Positions 7,121 through 14,313 of a DNA stretch of 18,131 nt are shown one piece after another (the stretch's first letter is position 1; every line of letters starts with the position of its first letter). The stretch is from Candidatus Sumerlaeota bacterium. Its GTDB lineage: Bacteria; Sumerlaeota; Sumerlaeia; MVZB01; JAJFLK01. The translations under genes and the position numbers were made by a program. The stretch spans positions 1-18,131 of the forward strand of contig JAJFLK010000549.1 of the NCBI GenBank assembly GCA_021772735.1, in the 5' to 3' direction. The notes under the pieces were generated by a model. That model had not been told where the DNA came from, did no database searches, and saw only the letters and a list, made by a program, of their open reading frames with translations.

Positions 7121-9229
7121 ATGTCTGATCAAATCGACAAGAATCCCCCGATCCCCGCACCGAGACCGGGCCCGCTGGCGGCCTTGCCCGTGGCTATCGT
7201 CTTCGGCCTCTCGGCGGGCCTGATCGACGGCTCCATAACATTCAACACAACGCGCTCCCAGGCTATCGGTCTCATCGGCCCCTGGCCTCTCGTGGCCATC
7301 GCCGCGGGAGGTATCGGCCTCGCATTTTGGCTAACACGCCTGGTGGCTGAACGTTGGATCGCGAAAAGGTTCGGTCTGCGCCGCGAAGGCCTGGCACCCG
7401 CGGCCCTCGTCTTCTGGCTCGCGCTATTCTCGATTCTGTTCGCGACGAGTTTCCCGGCAATGATCGGCACCGGGCGGGCGAGAATCTATGGATCGATCTA
7501 CCTCGTGGTGGCGGCATTTGGCGCGGTCGTGGCCTATCAATTCGCGATGGACCCGGCGCGATCGAACCGCTTTGCCTTCCCGTTGAAGATTCTGTTTCTG
7601 TGCGCCGTTCCCATTTCGGGGCTGGCCTTCACCAGCGCGTGGATCCACGGCGTCGAACCGGCGGCGGCTCAAGCCTCCGGGTTCATTTGGATGGATAAAG
7701 CATTCATTATATACGCCATCGTGATCGTCTTGCTTGGGGCGGTCTTCGCGGCTCGATGGCGCAACATTACTGCCGGCGCGGCAATCCTCGCCACGGCGAG
7801 TCTCGGCATCGCGTGGATCGGCTGGCACACGCAAACGGCCATCCTGATCGAGCGTTCACTCGGAGGGCACCCGGCGAGGGTTGGCGAATCCAGGGCGCCG
7901 GATCACGTCATCTTGATCACGATCGATACGCTGCGCGCGGATCATCTCTCGTGCTATTCGGACGACGCCCCTCCGACGCCGAATATAGATCAGCTCGCGA
8001 CCGACGGCGTGCGATTTGCCCGAACCACAGCCCCCTCGCCATGGACCCTGCCCTCAATGGCCTCGATCGTGACGGGGCTTTATCCAGATACCCACCGGGT
8101 CACGGATCGGACGGCCCAGCTTGCGGGCGAAGCCGTGACCCTGGCCGAGTTTGTCCGCGCCGATGGATACGCCACAGCCGCAACGGTTAAAAATCACTTC
8201 CTGCGGCCGCAATACAATTTCCTCCAGGGATTCGGTCCATACACCTCGTTCCCACCCCATGTTCCGCCCAAACGCGGGAGTATCGGCGCGCTGATCGTAC
8301 GATCGTACATCGAGAGCCTCCCGTTCGAGATAAGCGTCGAGAAGCAGGTCGACCACGCGCTCGATTGGTGCGCTCAGAATGAAGAATCAAAATCCTTTTT
8401 CTGGCTGCACACCTTCGACCCGCATTACCCCTACGAGCCGCCCGAGCGCTTCAGGCCGCCCGGGACTCCCCCCGAACGCATCGGTTACAGCTTCGATCGG
8501 ATGTTGGAAATCCGGGGGGATAAGTTCACGCCGACCGATGTCGAGAAGGCCTGGATCCACCAACTTTATGAAGCTGAGGTGCGCCACGTCGACGAGCAGA
8601 TCGGGCGACTCATCGAAGGCCTGCGGAGCCTGGGGGTCTATGACGAAGCGCTCATCGTCCTTACGAGCGATCATGGCGAAGAACTATGGGAACACGGCGA
8701 ATTCGAGCACGGCCATACACTATATGAAGAGCTGCTCCACGTGCCTCTCATCATCAAGGGACCGGGCATCCCAGGGGGCCTCAGCGTCGAGACGCGGGTC
8801 TCCCCGGCAAGCGTCCTGCCGACCGTTCTTGATGTCCTCGAAATCCCTCATGACCGCAAGAGACTCGCGACGCCTTCGCTGGCGGCTCTGTGGAACGCGC
8901 CGGCCGAACGCTTCTACGAGCCTCCATTCGTCAGCAATCATCTGCTCTATAACGAAACGCAAGAGTGCGTGATCTTCGAGGACATGAAATATATTCATCC
9001 GCTGGGCGGATCGGCAGAGATGCTCTTCGACCTGGCGGCCGACCCGGCCGAGATGAACAATCTTGCGCCCGAGCGGCCTGACGCGCTCCCCAGATTCCAA
9101 GGCCTGATTGCGCGGCACCGGATGCAGGCCGAGGCGCTTCGAGGTATCAACGCCCTGGTCGAGACCGCAGAAGTGTCGCTCGACGAGAAATCCATCAAGG
9201 ATCTGCAAGCTCTTGGATACCTGCGCTGA
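7121..9229 (+). CDS. Membrane-anchored sulfatase / alkaline phosphatase superfamily enzyme
   Basis: This 702-residue protein has about seven hydrophobic segments in residues 20-240 (near 22-40, 55-72, 92-112, 122-142, 154-172, 194-212 and 217-236), followed by an alkaline-phosphatase-fold domain from about 261 to 650. Metal-ligand motifs are visible: ITIDTLRADHL (Asp269, Asp274), FDPHYPYEPP near 432-441 and LTSDHGEELWEHG (Asp517, His518). The nucleophile region reads WTLPSMASIVTG (308-319). The position that is Cys or Ser in formylglycine sulfatases is Thr309. Thr is the nucleophile in related phosphotransferases such as phosphoethanolamine transferases and LipA/LtaS-type enzymes. It may therefore act on phosphodiesters or lipid-linked phosphates rather than sulfate esters. 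The C-terminus ends IKDLQALGYLR, a tail I associate with many sulfatase-annotated proteins. AGAAG lies 6 bases before the ATG. Confidence 0.88.
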   Translation: MSDQIDKNPPIPAPRPGPLAALPVAIVFGLSAGLIDGSITFNTTRSQAIGLIGPWPLVAIAAGGIGLAFWLTRLVAERWIAKRFGLRREGLAPAALVFWLALFSILFATSFPAMIGTGRARIYGSIYLVVAAFGAVVAYQFAMDPARSNRFAFPLKILFLCAVPISGLAFTSAWIHGVEPAAAQASGFIWMDKAFIIYAIVIVLLGAVFAARWRNITAGAAILATASLGIAWIGWHTQTAILIERSLGGHPARVGESRAPDHVILITIDTLRADHLSCYSDDAPPTPNIDQLATDGVRFARTTAPSPWTLPSMASIVTGLYPDTHRVTDRTAQLAGEAVTLAEFVRADGYATAATVKNHFLRPQYNFLQGFGPYTSFPPHVPPKRGSIGALIVRSYIESLPFEISVEKQVDHALDWCAQNEESKSFFWLHTFDPHYPYEPPERFRPPGTPPERIGYSFDRMLEIRGDKFTPTDVEKAWIHQLYEAEVRHVDEQIGRLIEGLRSLGVYDEALIVLTSDHGEELWEHGEFEHGHTLYEELLHVPLIIKGPGIPGGLSVETRVSPASVLPTVLDVLEIPHDRKRLATPSLAALWNAPAERFYEPPFVSNHLLYNETQECVIFEDMKYIHPLGGSAEMLFDLAADPAEMNNLAPERPDALPRFQGLIARHRMQAEALRGINALVETAEVSLDEKSIKDLQALGYLR

Positions 9230-9389
9230 GCCTGCGCGCCCCTCCCCGGGCTCATCCCAGACCCATCCCAGGCTCATCTCGAACCGATCTTGAGCCGATC
9301 CACATCTCGCCCGATTCCGGACAATGTCAATCCGGCTTTGCTTTGCGCTGCGCAAGACGATAATATCCGGGGTTGGGCGCAAGCGATCC

Positions 9390-9404
9390 CCCGTCAACGA
9401 CGGG
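9390..9404 (+). terminator. Weak terminator-like hairpin before lepA
   Basis: CCCGTC and GACGGG pair perfectly around a 3-base loop and are followed by TTTC. It lies between the sulfatase-fold gene (ends 9229) and lepA (starts 9481). It could end transcription from the former or act in the lepA leader. The short T-run limits confidence. Confidence 0.3.
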
Positions 9405-9480
9405 TTTCATAAGCAACAAGTCCTGCCTCAAAGAAGTTCGGCCTCAAAGCATCGCATACGCGGTCTCATATCGGAACAAC

Positions 9481-11295
9481 ATGCCTTTCCCCCCAGAACG
9501 CATACGCAATTTCTCGATCATTGCGCACATCGACCATGGCAAGTCCACGCTGGCCGATCGTCTGATTGAAGAGACCGGCACCGTCTCGCGACGCGAGATG
9601 AAGGCGCAACTTCTGGATTCGATGGATATCGAGCGCGAGCGGGGTATCACGATTAAGGCGCAATCCGTTCGCATGCTCTACACCGCCAAAGACGGCGTGA
9701 CTTACCAATTGAACCTGGTCGATACGCCCGGCCATGTGGATTTCAGCTACGAGGTTTCGCGTTCGATGGCTTCGTGCGAGGGCGCGCTTCTGGTCGTTGA
9801 TGCCGCACAGGGGGTTGAGGCACAGACAATTGCCAACGCCAATCAGGCGTTCGAAAGCGGACTGGAAATCATCCCGATCATCAACAAGGTCGATCTGCCG
9901 AGCGCGGACGTCGACGGGACGAAACATGAAATCGAAGATGGAATCGGGATCGACTGCACTGAAGCCCTGGAGGTCAGCGCGAAGACCGGCCTGGGCGTGG
10001 GAAACATTCTTGAGGCCGTTGTCAATCGCGTGCCGCCGCCCGAGGTCGAGAAAGGCGCCGAAGACGGCCAGGTCCGCGCGCTCATCTTTGATTCCAGTTA
10101 TGATAACTATCGCGGCATCATCACATACGTGCGTGTCATGCAAGGCGAGATTCGCAAGGGCGATCGCATCCGCTTCATGCAGACCAAAAAGGATTATGAG
10201 GTTCTGGAAGCCGGCTTCTTCAGCCCTAAAATGATGGCGGTCGAGTCGCTCGGCGCCGGTGAGATCGGATACATCGTCGCCGGGATCAAGGAAATCAGCG
10301 ATGTTTGCGTCGGCGATACGGTCACCCTGTCGCGCTGCCCCGCGACCGAGCCCCTGCCGGGATACAAGGAGGTCAAACCTTTCGTCTTCTCCGGCCTCTT
10401 CCCGAGCTCGCCAGAGGACTTCGAACCCCTCGCCGAGGCGATGGAGAAAATCAAGCTCAACGACGCATCGTTCGTCTTTGAGAAGGAAACCTCCCAGGCC
10501 CTGGGGTTTGGCTTCCGCTGCGGTTTCCTCGGCCTGCTGCACATGGAAATCATTCAGGAGCGGCTCGAGCGCGAGTTCGAGCTGGCGCTGGTGACGACTG
10601 CGCCTTCGGTCAGCTATCAAGTTACCCTTGTCGACGGCGAGATTGTGACGATCGACAACCCGGCCAAAATGCCCGATCCGACGAGAATCCAATACGTCGA
10701 GGAGCCCTACGTTTCGGGCAAAATCGTCGTGCCGAGCGATTATACCGGCGCGATCATGAAGCTCTCCCAAAGCAAGAAGGGCGCTCAGAAGTCGATGAGC
10801 TACCTCAGTTCAAGCCGCGTGCTGCTCATCTACGAATACCCGCTGAGCGAAATCATATTCGACTTCTACGACAAACTGAAATCCGTGACGCGCGGTTATG
10901 CCTCTTTCGATTATGAGGTCATCGGCATGCGCCGTGCGCCCATGGTCAAAATGGACATCCTGCTCAACGGCGAGCCGGTCGACGCGCTCAGTTTTCTTGT
11001 CAACAAGGCGGACGCCCAAAGGCGCGGACGCGAGCTGTGCGAGCGCCTTCGCAAGGTCATCAGCCGCCAGCTCTATGACGTGGCGATCCAGGCCGCCCTG
11101 GGCGGAAAAATCCTCGCCCGGGAAACCGTGAAGGCCCTGCGCAAAGACGTCACGGCCAAGTGCTACGGCGGCGATGTTTCGCGCAAGCGCAAACTCCTCG
11201 AAAAACAAAAGGCCGGCAAGAAGCGGATGAAGCGAGTCGGCAATGTTGAGATTCCTCAAGAGGCGTTCATGGCCGTGCTCAGGACAGACGATTAG
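9481..11295 (+). CDS. lepA: Elongation factor 4, ribosome back-translocase
   Basis: This 604-residue translational GTPase of standard length acts on the ribosome. GTPase motifs are intact: G1 AHIDHGKST (15-23), G2 RGITIK (54-59), G3 DTPGH (81-85), G4 NKVD (135-138) and G5 SAK (166-168). The EF-G-like domain II, the RCGFLGLLHMEI segment of domain III and the LepA-specific C-terminal domain follow. The C-terminal domain has the conserved run AKCYGGDVSRKRKLLEKQK and a lysine-rich end, which separates LepA from EF-G and TypA. The frame is open about 36 codons further upstream. I chose the ATG at 9481 because family members start a few residues before the RNFSIIAHIDHGKST motif. The ribosome binding site is weak (GGAA). 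It is preceded by 251 bp of non-coding DNA, so it probably has its own promoter. Confidence 0.97.
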   Translation: MPFPPERIRNFSIIAHIDHGKSTLADRLIEETGTVSRREMKAQLLDSMDIERERGITIKAQSVRMLYTAKDGVTYQLNLVDTPGHVDFSYEVSRSMASCEGALLVVDAAQGVEAQTIANANQAFESGLEIIPIINKVDLPSADVDGTKHEIEDGIGIDCTEALEVSAKTGLGVGNILEAVVNRVPPPEVEKGAEDGQVRALIFDSSYDNYRGIITYVRVMQGEIRKGDRIRFMQTKKDYEVLEAGFFSPKMMAVESLGAGEIGYIVAGIKEISDVCVGDTVTLSRCPATEPLPGYKEVKPFVFSGLFPSSPEDFEPLAEAMEKIKLNDASFVFEKETSQALGFGFRCGFLGLLHMEIIQERLEREFELALVTTAPSVSYQVTLVDGEIVTIDNPAKMPDPTRIQYVEEPYVSGKIVVPSDYTGAIMKLSQSKKGAQKSMSYLSSSRVLLIYEYPLSEIIFDFYDKLKSVTRGYASFDYEVIGMRRAPMVKMDILLNGEPVDALSFLVNKADAQRRGRELCERLRKVISRQLYDVAIQAALGGKILARETVKALRKDVTAKCYGGDVSRKRKLLEKQKAGKKRMKRVGNVEIPQEAFMAVLRTDD

Positions 11296-11347
11296 AGTTG
11301 TCTGGCCTGCAGAGTTCATAGGCACTCAGCGCGGGCCCGATGAGGTG

Positions 11348-11376
11348 TGGCCATTCGCCCGGCTCCGGGATATGAT
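11348..11376 (+). promoter_or_regulatory. Promoter for the three-receiver protein
   Basis: TGGCCA (11348-11353, 4 of 6) and TATGAT (11371-11376, 5 of 6) have the ideal 17-base spacing in the lepA to response-regulator gap. Transcription would begin near 11383, giving a leader of about 97 bases. Confidence 0.42.
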
Positions 11377-11385
11377 GTGGACACT

Positions 11386-11399
11386 GTCACGCATGTGAC
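11386..11399 (+). promoter_or_regulatory. Palindrome at the presumed transcription start of the three-receiver gene
   Basis: GTCAC, 4 bases, GTGAC form an exact inverted repeat immediately downstream of the -10 box. This is a position where a bound repressor would block initiation. The half-site does not match a regulator I can name. Confidence 0.35.
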
Positions 11400-11479
11400 G
11401 TGCGAATCGGATCCTTCGGAGAGCACTTGCGTGTTCCGGGGATGGCGGTGCGGGTGCGAAGCCGGATTAGCGAGTTGAA

Positions 11480-13036
11480 ATGACAAAGAAGAAAACAATC
11501 CTCGTCATCGACGATGAGCCCGACATCAGGGCAATCTCTGCTATCGCCCTGCGCTCGGCGGGATACAACGTCACGGAATCGGGCAACGGTCGCGAGGGCC
11601 TGCGCGCCATTCGCCAGTCCAGACCGGATATGATCATCATGGACCTGATGATGCCGGAGATGAACGGCATCGAATTTTGCAGGCGCATCCTTGACGAATT
11701 CAAAATGGACGATATGCCCGTTCTTATGATTTCCGGCGTGAATCGCAAAGCGAAGATCGTTGGCCAGTTCTTGGAAATGCCGCTCAAGCACAGCCACTTC
11801 GAGCCCAAGCCGGTCGAAGCCGATTTCATCCTCGGAAAAGTCGCCGAGATGTGCGGGCCCGCCGGCAGCGCAAAGCCGGAAACAAAGAAGAAGGCCGCTG
11901 CCGCGAGCGGATCGGCTGAGCCCAAACTGGGCCCTCGAACGCCATCGGCGGTTAAACCGAGCCGGAAAACCTGGACCGAAAAAGGTCCCAAAGCGCCCAA
12001 GCTCGATGAATCCAAAGGCCCGCGACTCACCATCCTTGTGATCGACGACGAAGAAGATATCCGTGCGCTGCTCAGCACCGCACTGGGCTTGCGTCACGAT
12101 GTCGAGACGGCCGAGCACGGCATGGATGCGCTGGGCATGATCGATCGCGTCGATCCGGATCTGGTCATCTCCGACATCAACATGCCGGTCATGAATGGAC
12201 TGGAAACCATCGAGGCGATCCGCCGCCATCCTCGCTACGGCGATATCCCCGTCTTCTTTCTCACCGCCGAAACCGATACAAATCTGCCGCGCAAAACCTA
12301 CGACCTGGGCGGGAATCTATATCTGCGCAAGCCTCTGGATCCCATACGCTTGCTTAATCTGATTGATCGATTCGTCGCCGAAGTGCAGCTCACTCCGAGA
12401 CCGCCCCGCAAGGCAGGCGACCCGACCGATGCGGGAGCTCCATCGGCCAAAGCAGGCGCCGGACCGGCGCAGGCTCGGCCCGGACGCTCTGACAAGGTCC
12501 GAATCCTGACGATCGATTATGACGCCGCGAACACGAAGCTCCTGAAGGCCCACCTGGAGGAGAACGGACCCCCCGGCTGCGAGACGCTTTGGACGGAGGA
12601 TCTGCGCACGGGTCTTGGCAATCTGAACCGCTGGGAGCCGGATGTCGTTTTCTACAATCCGAGAAACCCCGGCATGGATGGAATTGCGTTCGCCCAGAAT
12701 CTGAAAATAAAGAAGTTGAACGCTGGATTCGAGCTGGCGTTCGTCGGCCGGGAATTCTTTGAAGCCGACGCCGAATACAGCCAGAAGCGTTTCGGGCGCA
12801 ACGTCATTAATATTACGCTGGGCGATCGAGAAGTCCGGAAGTCGCTGGTCAACGTCATCGAAGATGCGAGGACTCATGTAAGGCAAAAGAGCCTTACACT
12901 CGATCGTCTGCTGGCCGAGGATCAGTCCCACCGAGACAAGATCAAGCAGCAGCGAAACCGCGTGAGCCAGCAGCGGCATGATTTCCGCGAGAAATTCGCC
13001 AACTTGCAATCTTTCATCGACCGTGAGCCGTGGTGA
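11480..13036 (+). CDS. Three-receiver response regulator without classical output domain
   Basis: This 518-residue protein has two intact phosphoacceptor receiver domains. REC1 (about 5-122) has D11/D12, D55 in IIMDLMMP and K110. REC2 (about 183-301) has D189/D190, D232 in VISDINMP and K284. They are joined by Lys/Ala/Pro-rich linkers (127-182, 303-338). A third, divergent receiver-like domain (about 340-460) keeps an IDYD acidic start but has Asn393 at the acceptor site (VVFYNPRNPGMDG). The C-terminus (about 465-515) is a highly charged, Gln/Arg-rich probable coiled coil. No DNA-binding, GGDEF or enzyme domain is present, so it is likely a phosphorelay or scaffold protein acting by protein contacts. 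No kinase gene adjoins it. The hybrid kinase at 1913-4441 is the only one in the window, and a link is speculative. The ATG at 11480 begins directly before the first strand, and the ribosome binding site is weak. Confidence 0.92.
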   Translation: MTKKKTILVIDDEPDIRAISAIALRSAGYNVTESGNGREGLRAIRQSRPDMIIMDLMMPEMNGIEFCRRILDEFKMDDMPVLMISGVNRKAKIVGQFLEMPLKHSHFEPKPVEADFILGKVAEMCGPAGSAKPETKKKAAAASGSAEPKLGPRTPSAVKPSRKTWTEKGPKAPKLDESKGPRLTILVIDDEEDIRALLSTALGLRHDVETAEHGMDALGMIDRVDPDLVISDINMPVMNGLETIEAIRRHPRYGDIPVFFLTAETDTNLPRKTYDLGGNLYLRKPLDPIRLLNLIDRFVAEVQLTPRPPRKAGDPTDAGAPSAKAGAGPAQARPGRSDKVRILTIDYDAANTKLLKAHLEENGPPGCETLWTEDLRTGLGNLNRWEPDVVFYNPRNPGMDGIAFAQNLKIKKLNAGFELAFVGREFFEADAEYSQKRFGRNVINITLGDREVRKSLVNVIEDARTHVRQKSLTLDRLLAEDQSHRDKIKQQRNRVSQQRHDFREKFANLQSFIDREPW

Positions 13037-13177
13037 TCAAAGATACGGGTTAAGAGCCCGGCTACTGGGGACTTCCAAGGTCGATAGATCTTCTAAACCA
13101 AATGATCTGAACGCGATAGAGGCCAGCCCACTCGTGGGTTGCGCCTGCTCTCATCACTTTCGTTAAATTTTCGCCCC

Positions 13178-13205
13178 TTGACAGATTGTTAGCTTCGACT
13201 AAACT
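13178..13205 (+). promoter_or_regulatory. Strong sigma70-type promoter for the phosphatase-like gene
   Basis: TTGACA (13178-13183) is a perfect -35 box. TAAACT (13200-13205) is a 4 of 6 -10 box with a 16-base spacer. It lies in an AT-richer part of the 274-bp gap after the three-receiver gene. Upstream, from 13037 to 13170, I see nothing recognisable. Confidence 0.55.
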
Positions 13206-13247
13206 AGCAGAGACTTTGCCTGTTCCGGCCCGGTCCGGGAAGGCCAA

Positions 13248-13281
13248 GGACGCTCCCTTGTAGAAGGGCACGTCAGCGTCC
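13248..13281 (+). promoter_or_regulatory. Two-tier hairpin in the leader of the phosphatase-like gene
   Basis: GGACGCT and AGCGTCC (7 bases) enclose an inner hairpin CCCTT-GTAG-AAGGG. Just upstream, another GC-rich pairing is possible around 13225-13244. With the promoter at 13178-13205 this gives a folded leader of roughly 100 bases ending at the ribosome binding site GAGGA (13298-13302). It fits no riboswitch class I recognise. Confidence 0.4.
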
Positions 13282-13310
13282 GCTGAACCGTAGAAACGAG
13301 GATCTACTTG

Positions 13311-14267
13311 GTGGATCGAGCAAACTTCACATTCCGAAACATAGGCCCGCGCAAGAAGAAGATCATCTATTTCATCTCTACGGGTGATACTTGCCGCTCC
13401 CCGATGGCGGCATCTTACGTTCGTCGTCTGCTTGCCGAAGCGGAGATCGATACGTTCGACGTTCGCGCCGCTGGAGTCCTGACCGTAACCGGCTTACGGG
13501 CAAGCCAGGAAGCGCGCCAGATCATGGAATCTCAGGAAATCAATCTGAACACACATCGATCGAGCCAGCTTTCGCCCGAGATGATTCGAAGGGCGGACCT
13601 GATCCTCGGCATGACTCCGTATCATGTCCAGAAAGCTATTCGAATCAGCGAGGAAGCGCGCGGAAAGACATTCCTGCTTCAGGAATACACACGCGGCGGC
13701 GGCAAGAACGTCCAGATCCAAGATCCGATGGGCTGCACGCTGGAAGTGTTCAACCGCAGGTTCAAGGAAATCAGGCAGGGGTGCGACCGCCTGATGAAAT
13801 CGACCTTCATTACCAAGCACGCTCCGGCGGCGGCAGTCAGTGCCATATCTACCGCAACCCCAAAAGCGGCAAGCAGCGCCAAGGCCGCGACGAAGGCCAA
13901 GCCCCCGACGAAAAAGGCCGCAGCGTCAATGACGAAAGCTGCATCACAAAAGGCGTCTGCGAAAAAGGCCACCTCCAAGAAAGTCACGACCAAGAAAGTC
14001 ACGACCAAGAAAATCGCGACCAAGACGGCCACGACCAAAAAGGCCGCGACCAAAAAGGCCGCAGCCGAAGGTGATGCGTCCAAAAAAGCATCGACTTCCA
14101 AGCAGACTGCCTCGAAGAATGGCGGTGCAAAAAGCAAGACCTCAAAGAAGGCGGCGACCAAGACTTCGAAGACTGAATCAAGCTCCGTCAGGTCTCGCAA
14201 ACGGACTAAATCGTCTTCAACCAAGTCCAAATCGACCGCGAAAACGACGGCCAAGCGCAGCGTCTGA
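13311..14267 (+). CDS. Low-molecular-weight tyrosine-phosphatase-like protein with histone H1-like tail
   Basis: This protein has 318 residues from the GTG at 13311, 8 bases after GAGGA. A TTG one codon earlier is possible. Residues 16-166 have the LMW-PTP fold: P-loop FISTGDTCRSPMA (21-33), AAGVLTVTG (53-61), the H-R-S-S-Q-L segment near 82-87, ADLILGMTPYH (95-105) and the general-acid loop QDPMG (Asp138). The P-loop nucleophile, normally the first Cys of C-x-G-N-x-C-R-S, is Ser23 (codon TCT). Arg29 is kept, so phosphate binding without normal catalysis is likely. Residues 170-318 are low complexity: about 37 Lys and 4 Arg against 3 acidic residues, in KKAAT/KKVTT repeats like histone H1-like proteins. 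This tail should bind DNA or other polyanions. It lies 46 bp before a sugar nucleotidyltransferase gene. LMW-PTPs often regulate exopolysaccharide tyrosine kinases, but none is seen here. Confidence 0.88.
   Translation: MDRANFTFRNIGPRKKKIIYFISTGDTCRSPMAASYVRRLLAEAEIDTFDVRAAGVLTVTGLRASQEARQIMESQEINLNTHRSSQLSPEMIRRADLILGMTPYHVQKAIRISEEARGKTFLLQEYTRGGGKNVQIQDPMGCTLEVFNRRFKEIRQGCDRLMKSTFITKHAPAAAVSAISTATPKAASSAKAATKAKPPTKKAAASMTKAASQKASAKKATSKKVTTKKVTTKKIATKTATTKKAATKKAAAEGDASKKASTSKQTASKNGGAKSKTSKKAATKTSKTESSSVRSRKRTKSSSTKSKSTAKTTAKRSV
13977..14066 (+). repeat. Six tandem 15-bp units in the lysine-rich tail
   Basis: Six head-to-tail units of the form AAGAAAGTCACGACC encode K-K-x-x-T. The first two are identical and the later ones diverge (for example AAAAAGGCCGCGACC). 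Units are whole multiples of three, so gain or loss would change tail length without a frameshift. Confidence 0.8.
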
Positions 14268-14313
14268 GCTTTCCTCTTCAAGCCAGTCCGGTTGAGAGAG
14301 TACCCCCGCATCC

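Noticed and set aside
8379..8972. A 197-residue plus-strand frame inside the sulfatase-fold gene
   Set aside because: It is an out-of-frame shadow rich in Ser/Arg, inside a gene with continuous, motif-bearing coding sequence.
9239..9300. Short direct repeats (CATCCCAG twice) after the sulfatase-fold gene
   Set aside because: Only two 8-base copies with degenerate neighbours, too little to call a repeat element.
9373..9480. Upstream start for lepA, adding 36 residues
   Set aside because: EF4 proteins begin just before the first GTPase strand, and the extra stretch crosses a perfect hairpin and has no family similarity that I can see.
13679..14311. A 210-residue minus-strand frame that looks like a hydrophobic membrane protein
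   Set aside because: It is the antisense of the Lys/Ala/Thr repeats: AAG, GCC and ACC read in reverse as Phe, Leu, Ala and Val codons, giving a false membrane profile.
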